Source: Streptomyces sp. NBC_00091 (GTDB lineage: Bacteria > Actinomycetota > Actinomycetes > Streptomycetales > Streptomycetaceae). From it: 64,000 bases of DNA. Position numbers and translations under genes: made by a program. Where the stretch lies: assembly GCF_026343185.1 (NCBI RefSeq), contig NZ_JAPEMA010000003.1, forward strand, positions 443,349 to 507,348, given 5' to 3'. Of this stretch, positions 8,245 to 14,906 are shown in pieces (position 1 is the stretch's first letter; every line of letters starts with the position of its first letter). The notes under the pieces are model-generated. The model was given only the letters and a program-made list of their open reading frames with translations. It made no database searches and was not told the origin of the DNA.

Positions 8245-9323
8245 GCGGCGCCGGCTTCTTCGAGCGTCGGGTAGTCCGTGTAGCCGGTGTGGTCGCCGCC
8301 GTAGAGCTTGGTCTGGTCGGCCTCGGCCAGCGCGGCGCCGGTGCGGATGCGCTCCGGCAGGTCCGGGTTGGCGACGAAGGACGCGCCGAAGGCGACGGCA
8401 CAGGCCACGCCGGTCTCCAGGGCCTCGGTGGCGATCTCGGCGTTGACGACGACGCCGTTCTCCGGGTGGGGGCACAGGATGATCGTGCCGGTCCACTGCG
8501 CGCGCAGGGCCGCGATGTGGTCGCGGTTGCCGCCCTCGAGGATGTGCAGGAAGGCGATGGGCGGCAGGGCCGCGACGAGCGCCTCGTAGATGGCGTGGGT
8601 GTCGCCCTCGACGATGTCGTTGTACGGGTTCGACGGCGAGATGCGCACGCCGACGCGGTCGGCGCCGATGCGCTCGGAGACCGCCTCGATCACCTCGATC
8701 GCGAAACGGACGCGGTTCTCGACCGAGCCGCCGTACTGGTCGGTGCGCTGGTTGGAGTTCTCCGCCAGGAACTGGTGGAGCAGGAAGCCGTTGCCCGCGT
8801 GGACCTCCACGCCGTCGAAGCCGGCCTCGATGGCGAGCTCGGCGGAGTCCGCGAACTCCTTGACGATCGCGGCGATCTCCTCGACCGTCAGGGCGCGCGG
8901 CTCCGGGTAGGCCAGCGGGCCCTCGGGGCCGTAGGCCTGGCCGGCGGCGGTGACGGCGGACGGGGCGACCGACTGGTGACCGCTCGGGTACAGCGAGGGG
9001 TGGCCGATGCGGCCGCAGTGCATGATCTGCGCCACGATCAGGCCGCCGCGGGCGTGCACGGCCTCGGTGACCGGCTTCCAGGACGCGGCCTGCTCCTGCG
9101 AGTGCAGACCCGGGCTGTTGCCGAAGCCCTGGCCGGTGACGCTGGGCTGGATGCCCTCGGTGATGATCAGGCCCGCGCCCGCGCGCTGACCGTAGTAGGT
9201 GGCCATCAGATCGGTGGCCAGGCCCTCGGCGGTGGCCCGGTTGCGGGACATGGGTGCCATGACCACTCGGTTGCTCAGGGCCAGCTTCCCCAGAGTGACC
9301 GGCTCGAACAGCTTCTCGGACAT
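8241..9323 (-). CDS. Old yellow enzyme family NADH:flavin oxidoreductase
   Basis: A 360-residue FMN-dependent TIM barrel like NemA and N-ethylmaleimide reductase. Conserved segments are VMAPMSRNRA near the N-terminus, the QIMHCGRIGHPS loop, VEVHAGNGFLLHQFL and DQYGGSVENRVRF, and the phosphate-binding C-terminus ending in YGGDHTGYTDYP. The family reduces activated C=C bonds. The ATG follows GGAGAGACACAC. It sits between the C-glycosidase and prs in a tight leftward set, so it may reduce or protect an unsaturated ring intermediate; that role is inference. OYEs are also common general detoxification genes. Confidence 0.9.
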   Translation of the reverse strand: MSEKLFEPVTLGKLALSNRVVMAPMSRNRATAEGLATDLMATYYGQRAGAGLIITEGIQPSVTGQGFGNSPGLHSQEQAASWKPVTEAVHARGGLIVAQIMHCGRIGHPSLYPSGHQSVAPSAVTAAGQAYGPEGPLAYPEPRALTVEEIAAIVKEFADSAELAIEAGFDGVEVHAGNGFLLHQFLAENSNQRTDQYGGSVENRVRFAIEVIEAVSERIGADRVGVRISPSNPYNDIVEGDTHAIYEALVAALPPIAFLHILEGGNRDHIAALRAQWTGTIILCPHPENGVVVNAEIATEALETGVACAVAFGASFVANPDLPERIRTGAALAEADQTKLYGGDHTGYTDYPTLEEAGAA

Positions 9324-9377
9324 GTGTGTCTCTCCAGACTGAGGTCAACGCGTGGTGCGGTGGTGGTTCAAGAGGGG

Positions 9378-10322
9378 CTAGCGGCCCGCGAGCTCGGCGA
9401 GGTGCTTGGAGTGCGCGACGGCCAGGCGGCCGGCCGCCTCGGCGCAGGAGGCGAGGACGGCCATGTTGGCCTTGGCGGAACGGCCGTCCGTGGCGGCGTC
9501 GACCGCCCGCATCAGGTACTTGGTGATGGCCTGGCCCGAGACGCCGTCACGGGTGGCCTCGGCGACGGCGGCGCGGATGGCCGTGTCCACCTCGACGGAG
9601 TCGATGGCGTCCTCTTCCCTGACCGGGGTGGTGATCAGGAAGGAGCTGTTGTTGCCGAGGGCCCAGTGGGCCTCGACGGCGCGGGCGATGACCTGCTCGT
9701 CGTCCAGGCGGTGGGGCGCCTTGTGGCCGCTCGTACGGCAGTAGAAAGCGGGGAAGTCGTCCGAGCGGTAGGCGACGACGGGGACGCACTGCGTCTCCAG
9801 GTACTCGAGCGTCAGACCGAGGTCGAGGATCATCTTCGCGCCCGCGCAGACGACGGCGACCTTGGAACGGGTGAACTGGATCAGGTCCGAGGACACGTCC
9901 CAGGTGTCCTGGGCGCCCCGGTGCACACCGCCGATGCCGGCGGACGAGAAGAACGGGATCCCCGCGAGCTCCGCCGCCACGACCGAGGAGGCCACGGTGG
10001 TGGCACCCAGGCCGCCCTGCGCGAGGACGACGGGCAGGTCCCGGCTGGACACCTTGGGGATGTTCGGCAGGGAAGCGAAGCGCTCGATGTCGGAGTCCGA
10101 CATGCCGACGCGGATCTCGCCGGCCTCGATGCAGATCGTCGCGGGCACCGCGCCGCCGGCCCGTACCGCGTCCTCCACCTTGCGGGCGGTGGCGGCGTTG
10201 TCCGGGTAGGGCAGGCCGTGCGTGATGACGTTGCTCTCGAGGGCGACGACGGCCGCGCCGTCGTGGAGGGCCTCGCGGACCTCCTCGGTGTAGACGACGG
10301 GGATGCCGCTGCTTGCGCTCAT
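9378..10322 (-). CDS. psuG: Pseudouridine-5'-phosphate glycosidase (IndA/MinB-type C-glycosidase)
   Basis: A 314-residue member of the PsuG family, which cleaves or, in reverse, forms the C-C bond between ribose 5-phosphate and a pyrimidine-like ring. Visible are [15 protein letters not shown] near the N-terminus, [31 protein letters not shown] and FYCRTSG. Homologues called IndA accompany indigoidine synthetase genes, and MinB does so in the minimycin pathway, where C-glycoside formation is proposed. The ATG at 10322 (GAGAG upstream) is preferred over the TTG at 10337, which would overlap the tautomerase stop. Usual length is about 300-315, so it is complete. Salvage of pseudouridine is the alternative role. 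Confidence 0.9.
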   Translation of the reverse strand: MSASSGIPVVYTEEVREALHDGAAVVALESNVITHGLPYPDNAATARKVEDAVRAGGAVPATICIEAGEIRVGMSDSDIERFASLPNIPKVSSRDLPVVLAQGGLGATTVASSVVAAELAGIPFFSSAGIGGVHRGAQDTWDVSSDLIQFTRSKVAVVCAGAKMILDLGLTLEYLETQCVPVVAYRSDDFPAFYCRTSGHKAPHRLDDEQVIARAVEAHWALGNNSSFLITTPVREEDAIDSVEVDTAIRAAVAEATRDGVSGQAITKYLMRAVDAATDGRSAKANMAVLASCAEAAGRLAVAHSKHLAELAGR

Positions 10323-10333
10323 CGGGGTGTCTC

Positions 10334-10567
10334 TCAACTCTCGTTCCAGTAGCCGGGCCGCTTGACCAGCAGGTCCGGGCGGGCCGCTATCTCGGCGAGG
10401 ACCTGGGTGTCCCAGTCCTCCGGTGTGACCGGCTCCAGGGAGATCGAGACGGTTTCCTCGCCGGTGGCGAAGGTCCGCGTCACGGCGGCGGTGACCGCCT
10501 CGTCGATCGCCCTCAGCTGCTCGGCCGTGAAGTCCCGCGGGTAGTGCCTGACGTGGATGTGGGGCAC
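10334..10567 (-). CDS. 4-oxalocrotonate tautomerase-like protein (PptA type)
   Basis: A 77-residue tautomerase-superfamily protein. The GTG start at 10567 has AAAGGA upstream and puts Pro second, which becomes the catalytic N-terminal proline after Met removal ([10 protein letters not shown]). The SISLEP strand and the C-terminal KRPGY match the E. coli PptA (YdcE) pattern. It would catalyse a keto-enol or ring tautomer shift. It lies 11 bases upstream of the C-glycosidase start and so is cotranscribed. An imino/amino or keto/enol step on a glutamine-derived ring is a plausible but unproven use. Confidence 0.8.
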   Translation of the reverse strand: MPHIHVRHYPRDFTAEQLRAIDEAVTAAVTRTFATGEETVSISLEPVTPEDWDTQVLAEIAARPDLLVKRPGYWNES

Positions 10568-10611
10568 GGACTCGGTCCTTTCACGGGCTGTGTGGGGGGT
10601 GGGTGGTGGGA

Positions 10612-10645
10612 GGCACACCGCGGACGGGGGAGGCCGCGGTGTGCC
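10612..10645 (-). terminator. Hairpin between DMT exporter and tautomerase
   Basis: Perfect 12-bp stem (GGCACACCGCGG at 10612-10623, complement at 10634-10645) with a 10-base loop in the 144-base gap. It could end the trpF-upp-exporter transcript or partly attenuate expression of the following tautomerase-psuG-OYE-prs set. Confidence 0.6.
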
Positions 10646-10711
10646 ACCACCGTTCCCCGCCCTGCTCCGGGGGAAGGCCGGACGGGGAGTTGCGGGCGGG
10701 ACTCCGTCGCG

Positions 10712-11629
10712 TTACGCCTTGACGGATTCCCGCCGGGTCTCTTCGGCCGGCTCGGGCTCGGGCTTCTTCCTGCCCGGCCTCGGCTGTGCCACGACCACCG
10801 CCGCGACCACCGTCAGCGCTCCGACGATCTGGAGCGGCGAGAGCGACTGGTCGAGGACGAAGTAGCCGAGCAGGGTGGCCGCCAGGGGCGAGGCGAAGCT
10901 GAGGAAGGAGACGGCCAGGGCGGGCAGCCGCTGCACGCCGCGGAACCAGATCGCGTAGGCGAACAGGGCCCCGATGATGCCCAGGTAGGCGAAGCCCCAG
11001 AGGTTCTTGGCGGTGATCTCGCCCGGCAGGCCCTCGCCGATCAGCGCGACCGGCAGCAGGACCAGGCCGCCGACGGTGAGCTGCCAGCCCGTGAAGGGCA
11101 GCAGGCCCACGCCTTCGGGGCGGCCCCAGCGCTTGGTCAGCACGATGCCGGAGGCCATGCTGAGCGCGCCCAGCAGACCGGCGATGACACCGGTGGCGTT
11201 GAGCCCGGCGTTCGGCTGGAGGACGAGCAGGGCCACGCCGGCCGCGCCGAGGGCGCAGGCGACCAGGTGGATCCGCTTGATCTTCTCCTTCAGCAGCACG
11301 GCGCCGAGCAGCAGCACGATCATCGGCTGGATGGACATCACCAACGCCGCGACGCCGCCCGGCAGGTGGTAGGCGGCCACGAAGAGCAGGTAGAAGAAGG
11401 CGCCGATGTTCAGCACGCCGAGCACCAGGGCGCGCCACCACCAGATGCCCTTCGGCAGCACCCGGCCGATGAGCACCAGGATCAGGCCGGCGGGCAGGGC
11501 GCGGAGCAGCGCGGACAGCAGGGGCCTGCCCTCGGGCAGCAGCTCCGTGGTGACCAGGTACGTGGACCCCCAGATCGCCGGGGCGAGCGCGGTGAGCGCG
11601 GAGTCCGCGAGCGTACGGCTGCTCTTCAT
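10712..11629 (-). CDS. DMT-superfamily (EamA) exporter
   Basis: A 305-residue inner-membrane protein with about ten predicted membrane segments in two EamA repeats, typical of RhaT/YdcZ-like metabolite exporters. The N-terminus has ALAPAIWGSTYLVTTELLP, the classic DMT start, and the second repeat begins around residue 155. The C-terminus is a charged tail (PRPGRKKPEPEP). Its ATG overlaps the upp stop (TGATG), so translation is coupled. In the minimycin pathway a transporter, MinT, is part of the self-resistance set; this gene fits that position. Confidence 0.88.
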   Translation of the reverse strand: MKSSRTLADSALTALAPAIWGSTYLVTTELLPEGRPLLSALLRALPAGLILVLIGRVLPKGIWWWRALVLGVLNIGAFFYLLFVAAYHLPGGVAALVMSIQPMIVLLLGAVLLKEKIKRIHLVACALGAAGVALLVLQPNAGLNATGVIAGLLGALSMASGIVLTKRWGRPEGVGLLPFTGWQLTVGGLVLLPVALIGEGLPGEITAKNLWGFAYLGIIGALFAYAIWFRGVQRLPALAVSFLSFASPLAATLLGYFVLDQSLSPLQIVGALTVVAAVVVAQPRPGRKKPEPEPAEETRRESVKA

Positions 11630-12294
11630 CAGGCCACTGCCGAGTCGGTCGTGCCGAAGTAGCGGTCGCCGAAGTCGCCGATGCCCGGGATCATGAACGC
11701 GTTCTCGTTGAGGCGCTCCTCGATCGACGAGGTGACGATCTTGATCTCCGGGTACTTGGCGTGGACGGCCGCGATGCCCTCGGGGGCGGCGAGGAAGTTG
11801 ACGAAGACGATGTTCTTCGCGCGCACGCCGGCCTCGAGGAGGACCTCGATGGCCGCGTTGGCGCTGCCGCCGGTGGCGAGCATCGGCTCCAGCAGGAGGA
11901 TGTGCCGGTCGGCGATGTCCTCGGGGAAGTTGCTGTAGTAGAGGTGCGGGAGCTTGGTGGTCTTGTTCCGCTGGATGAGCATCTTGCCGACGGTGATGTC
12001 AGGGATGACCTGGCGCAGCTCGTCGAGCATCGAGTCACCGGCCCGGATCACGGGCACGGCACACAGCTGGGGACCGAGCTTCAGTCCCTCGAACGTCTCT
12101 CCGACCGGCGTGATGGCCTCGTGCTTGTCGAACGGCAGCTGGTCGAGCGCCGATTCGAGAAGGAGACGGATGATGCGCCGGGAGTAGAACACGAAGTCCG
12201 CGCGGGAGGCTCTGCGGTCACGGATGATCGTGTGCATGGCGCGCAGCTGGTTGGTCTGCGGCAGCGGGTGGACATTGTGGTGGCCGGTCGCCAT
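11629..12294 (-). CDS. upp: Uracil phosphoribosyltransferase, eukaryote-like subtype
   Basis: A 221-residue UPRT (uracil + PRPP to UMP). The N-terminus has LPQTNQLRAMHTIIRDRR followed by FVFYSRRIIRLL, which resembles yeast FUR1 and Toxoplasma UPRT more than E. coli Upp. The PRPP site reads EPMLATGGSA, with Glu where Asp is usual. The C-terminus has the uracil-site signature PGIGDFGDRYFGT. Translational coupling to the DMT exporter matches the minimycin self-resistance scheme, where MinD raises the UMP pool to out-compete the toxic nucleotide. Prs encoded downstream would supply its PRPP. The start ATG at 12294 has only a weak ribosome site. Confidence 0.92.
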   Translation of the reverse strand: MATGHHNVHPLPQTNQLRAMHTIIRDRRASRADFVFYSRRIIRLLLESALDQLPFDKHEAITPVGETFEGLKLGPQLCAVPVIRAGDSMLDELRQVIPDITVGKMLIQRNKTTKLPHLYYSNFPEDIADRHILLLEPMLATGGSANAAIEVLLEAGVRAKNIVFVNFLAAPEGIAAVHAKYPEIKIVTSSIEERLNENAFMIPGIGDFGDRYFGTTDSAVA

Positions 12295-12328
12295 GAGAAA
12301 CCTGCTTCTCGTCGGTCGTGAGACGGGC

Positions 12329-12368
12329 TGCGGCCGGGCCCGGGGCCCTGTGGGGCCCCGGGGGCCGC
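12329..12368 (-). terminator. GC hairpin between trpF-like gene and upp
   Basis: An extended inverted repeat (TGCGGCC and GGCCGCA outside, CCCGGGGCCC and GGGCCCCGGG inside, TGT loop) fills most of the 97-base gap. It may act as a partial terminator or attenuator inside the operon. Confidence 0.5.
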
Positions 12369-12391
12369 AACCGTGTGGTCGGGTGCCGGGA

Positions 12392-13081
12392 TCAGCCGTT
12401 GGCGATCTCGGCGAAGGCCTTGCGCGACTCGGCCACGAACTTCGCCACCTTCGCGCGGTCCTTGCGGCCGTCGGGGCCCTCGAGGAGGCTGTGGGCGTCG
12501 ACGGCGGCGGGCTTGACGAAGCGGATCGCGTCGGCGACGTTCTCCGGGCTCAGGCCGCCGGCCATCATCAGGGGCTTCGGCGAACGGCGCACGAGCTCCG
12601 CGCTGACGTTCCAGTCGTGGGTGAGACCGGTGGCGCCCTTGGCGCCGGTGGCCGGGTTGAAGGTGTCGGTGATGAACATGTCCACCGAGTCGGCGACGTC
12701 GTCGACGAGCTGGAGCAGCTCCTCGGCGTTGTCCTCCTTCACGACCAGGCTCTTGAGGACGTACAGGTCGGGGCGGTTGGCCTTCAGCTTGCGCAGCTGC
12801 TCCGGCTCGACGTCGCCGTGGAGCTGGACGGCCTTGACACCGAGCTGGGTGGTGAAGGCGCTGATCTCGTCAGCGTCCGTCATGTAGCTGATGAGGACGC
12901 CCGCCTGAGGGGCGGCCAGGCCGGCGATGATCTCCGTGGCCGCGGCCTCGGAGATGTCGTCCTTGCCCGACGGGAGGCGGAGCGGGAAGCCGAACCAGTC
13001 GCAGCCTTCCTCGGCCAGGAGCTTGGCCTCTTCGGCGTCGATGATTCCGGCGACCTGCACCAGGTCCTTCACGTCACTCAT
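12392..13081 (-). CDS. TrpF-like (phosphoribosylanthranilate isomerase-like) barrel protein lacking the catalytic Cys
   Basis: A 229-residue TIM barrel related to phosphoribosylanthranilate isomerase. It shows VKAVQLHGDVEP, an Asp at the end of strand 5 region (FITDTFNP, then GATGLTHDW) and the phosphate-binding AGGLSPENVADAI and VDAHSLLEGPDGRKD segments. Known TrpF enzymes begin with VKICGI, whose Cys is the general base; here the motif is VQVAGI, Ala in place of Cys. So an ordinary TrpF reaction is unlikely, but binding of a phosphoribosyl compound is kept. Start ATG at 13081 with AAGGAA upstream. It heads the upp-exporter genes, and its promoter region carries the SARP-type element. A role in making or handling a ribose-phosphate intermediate of a C-nucleoside is inferred. 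Confidence 0.85.
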   Translation of the reverse strand: MSDVKDLVQVAGIIDAEEAKLLAEEGCDWFGFPLRLPSGKDDISEAAATEIIAGLAAPQAGVLISYMTDADEISAFTTQLGVKAVQLHGDVEPEQLRKLKANRPDLYVLKSLVVKEDNAEELLQLVDDVADSVDMFITDTFNPATGAKGATGLTHDWNVSAELVRRSPKPLMMAGGLSPENVADAIRFVKPAAVDAHSLLEGPDGRKDRAKVAKFVAESRKAFAEIANG

Positions 13082-13214
13082 GTGTGTTCCTTTTCGGGAT
13101 GAATCAGATGAATCAAACAGATATCGGGAGACCGAGTGGACGTGTCCCGGTATGACGGATTTCGTTACACGTCTCGGGATGCTCACCAAAAGCCTCGTAG
13201 GTACCGATCCGTGG

Positions 13215-13255
13215 GTCAACGGGCTCTATGTCAGATCCGCGTCAACCTTCTTCAG
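13215..13255 (-). promoter_or_regulatory. Putative SARP operator, copy 2
   Basis: GTCA at 13215, 13230 and 13241 and a final TCAG at 13252 copy the order and 15/11 spacing of 2966-3006, with 29 of 41 bases the same. It lies 134-174 bp upstream of the TrpF-like start and overlaps the last codons of the hydrolase gene, so the sequence is kept despite being partly coding. The regulator is inferred to be the SARP at 2099-2890. Confidence 0.55.
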
Positions 13256-14164
13256 ATCTCTGTCAGAGCCCGTCGCAACCCGGCCAACGGCCGTGTCGCG
13301 GGCGAGCAGGCACTCCTCCAGGAAGGACAGGACCCTCAGGTGGTAGGTGCGGGCGGCCCAGCCCAGACTGATGTTGTGCCCAGCATGGGCCTGCCGGGCC
13401 ACCTCTGTGGAGGCCCCGGTCAGCGGAGTCAGCAGTTCCTCCAGCGCCTCCCCGTCATGCCTCCACCACTGCTCCTGTTCGGCGAATGTGAAGCGGACGG
13501 GCACCCCCACCCCGGCCGCTACGGCGGGGTACATTTCCGGCCACCACAGCGTCTCCCGCGCCTCCACGGCGGGGACCGGCCGCAGCAGGTCCTGCCCGAG
13601 CCGGAAGGCGCCCGGCGGGTAGAACCGCAGCGCCCCCCAGTACCGGCGCCACGACCCCGGCAGGTCCGGGCCGTCCGGCTGCCAGGGCCGGACGGCCCAG
13701 CGCCGGCCGAGGCCCGAGAGGTCCACGCCGAGCGGTACGAGGGGGCCCCGGGCGGCGGCCGCCGCCGCGAGCGCGATACGACCGCCGCCCGAGTGGGCCA
13801 CGAGGAAGAGGCCCGCGCCGAGTTCACGGCCGCGGACGAAGCCCTCCAGGGCCGCGAGCAGCGTCGCGGTCTGCCCCGCCAGGTCCTGCCCCTCGGGCAG
13901 GGCGGCGGCGGAGGCCCCGTACCCGGGCCGGTCCAGGGCGAGTACGGCGTACCCCTGGGCGGCGGCGAGCTCCAGCAGCGACAGCCCGGGCCGGGCCCGG
14001 CTGTCGAAGTAGCCCGCGCTCATCCCCGAGCCGTGCAGGGCCACCAGCACCGCCCGGGGTACGGGCTGCGCGGGCAGGGCCAGCAGCCCCGACAGCGGGA
14101 TCCCGCCGGCGTCGAGGGTGACGGGCCGGACCGGGGGCACGCCGCAGGGCGGCACAAGGGCCAT
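13226..14164 (-). CDS. Alpha/beta hydrolase
   Basis: A 312-residue alpha/beta-hydrolase fold protein. HGSGMSAGYFDSR (residues about 45-57) forms the oxyanion region, VAHSGGGRIAL holds the nucleophile Ser in an SGGG variant elbow, and GHN near residue 270 supplies the His. The N-terminal VRPVTLDAGGIPLSG strand and the total length fit esterase/thioesterase-like enzymes. It closes the long polyketide operon (21 bases after the small gene) and may act on the polyketide or a carrier-bound acid; the substrate is unknown. The ATG at 14164 follows GGAGAACCCCCTC. The cap region is rich in Trp and Pro. Confidence 0.85.
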   Translation of the reverse strand: MALVPPCGVPPVRPVTLDAGGIPLSGLLALPAQPVPRAVLVALHGSGMSAGYFDSRARPGLSLLELAAAQGYAVLALDRPGYGASAAALPEGQDLAGQTATLLAALEGFVRGRELGAGLFLVAHSGGGRIALAAAAAARGPLVPLGVDLSGLGRRWAVRPWQPDGPDLPGSWRRYWGALRFYPPGAFRLGQDLLRPVPAVEARETLWWPEMYPAVAAGVGVPVRFTFAEQEQWWRHDGEALEELLTPLTGASTEVARQAHAGHNISLGWAARTYHLRVLSFLEECLLARDTAVGRVATGSDRDLKKVDADLT

Positions 14165-14184
14165 GAGGGGGTTCTCCAGGAGGG

Positions 14185-14361
14185 TCAGGACGGTCGGGCC
14201 GGCGGGGTGCGCCGGGCCAGGGCGACGGCCAGTCCCCAGGCGGCCCGGCGGCGCAGCAGCGTCGTCAGGGGCGGCGCGGGGTACGGCCGGGAGAGGCGCG
14301 GGAGTTCGCGTACGGGCTCCCGCGCGGGGACCCAGTAGCCGGCGATCTGCACGGCGTTCAT
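14185..14361 (-). CDS. Small basic protein, 58 aa, hypothetical
   Basis: An ATG eight bases after the stop of the SnoaL-like gene opens a 58-codon frame ending 21 bases before the hydrolase. It begins MNAVQIAGYW and has a basic C-terminal half (TTLLRRRAAWGLAVALARR) that could be a short amphipathic helix. No family is recognised. The evidence is position, codon usage and tight spacing in an operon; the ribosome site (GAGCACCGG) is weak, so translation would depend on coupling to the upstream gene. Confidence 0.45.
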   Translation of the reverse strand: MNAVQIAGYWVPAREPVRELPRLSRPYPAPPLTTLLRRRAAWGLAVALARRTPPARPS

Positions 14362-14368
14362 CCGGTGC

Positions 14369-14866
14369 TCACAGCCGGACTCCGGCGAGCTCGGGCAGGC
14401 GTACGCCGGAGTCCCACACGACGTGGAAGGCGACGTGGCTCAGCCGCCAGCCGTCCGGCGTGCGCACCGCGCGGGCCTCGGTGTGGCCGCCGACCTCGAA
14501 GTGGGCCGCGCCCGCCGCGCCGGCGTGGTGGACGTGGGTGGTGAGCTGCTGGGCCCGCAGGGTGGCCCGGTCCCCGTCGAGGACGACGGAGTGGTTGGTG
14601 CTGAGGTGGTGCGTACGCGCCCACCGCTCGCGGGCCTCGCGCTGGAAGGCGGCGAAGGCCTCGACCCCCGCGCACACTCCGATCGGGAAGGCGAAGGTGG
14701 CGTCCTCGGTGAAGAGCGGGGCGTACCGGGACTCCTCGGGGCCGGCCCCGTCGTAGGTGTCGAGGGCGGTCACGTAGCGGTCGAACAGCTCACGCAGCTC
14801 GGCGCGGTCGCGCAGGAGCTGTATCTGCTCGCGCAGTGCCGCGATGTCGTCGTGGGTCGATGGCAT
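14369..14866 (-). CDS. SnoaL/NTF2-like polyketide-associated protein
   Basis: A 165-residue NTF2-like cone-fold protein of the SnoaL_4 type. The N-terminal helix LRDRAELRELFDRYVTALDTYD, then LFTEDATFAFP, and C-terminal DGWRLSHVAFHVVW are the family's repeated pattern. Such proteins serve as cyclases, hydroxylase partners or structural proteins in aromatic polyketide pathways. ATG at 14866 with GGAGAGG. It follows the NDP-hexose dehydratase in the operon. Which reaction it supports cannot be told from sequence. Confidence 0.82.
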   Translation of the reverse strand: MPSTHDDIAALREQIQLLRDRAELRELFDRYVTALDTYDGAGPEESRYAPLFTEDATFAFPIGVCAGVEAFAAFQREARERWARTHHLSTNHSVVLDGDRATLRAQQLTTHVHHAGAAGAAHFEVGGHTEARAVRTPDGWRLSHVAFHVVWDSGVRLPELAGVRL

Positions 14867-14906
14867 GGCCTCTCCAGTTGGCGGACTTCGGGCAGCGGGC
14901 CGGCGG

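Noticed and set aside
8202..10352. A long plus-strand frame antisense to prs, OYE and psuG
   Set aside because: It covers three well-supported enzymes on the other strand and shows no domain of its own.
12392..13081. Calling this gene trpF
   Set aside because: The catalytic Cys is Ala, and no other tryptophan gene is near, so only TrpF-like is claimed.
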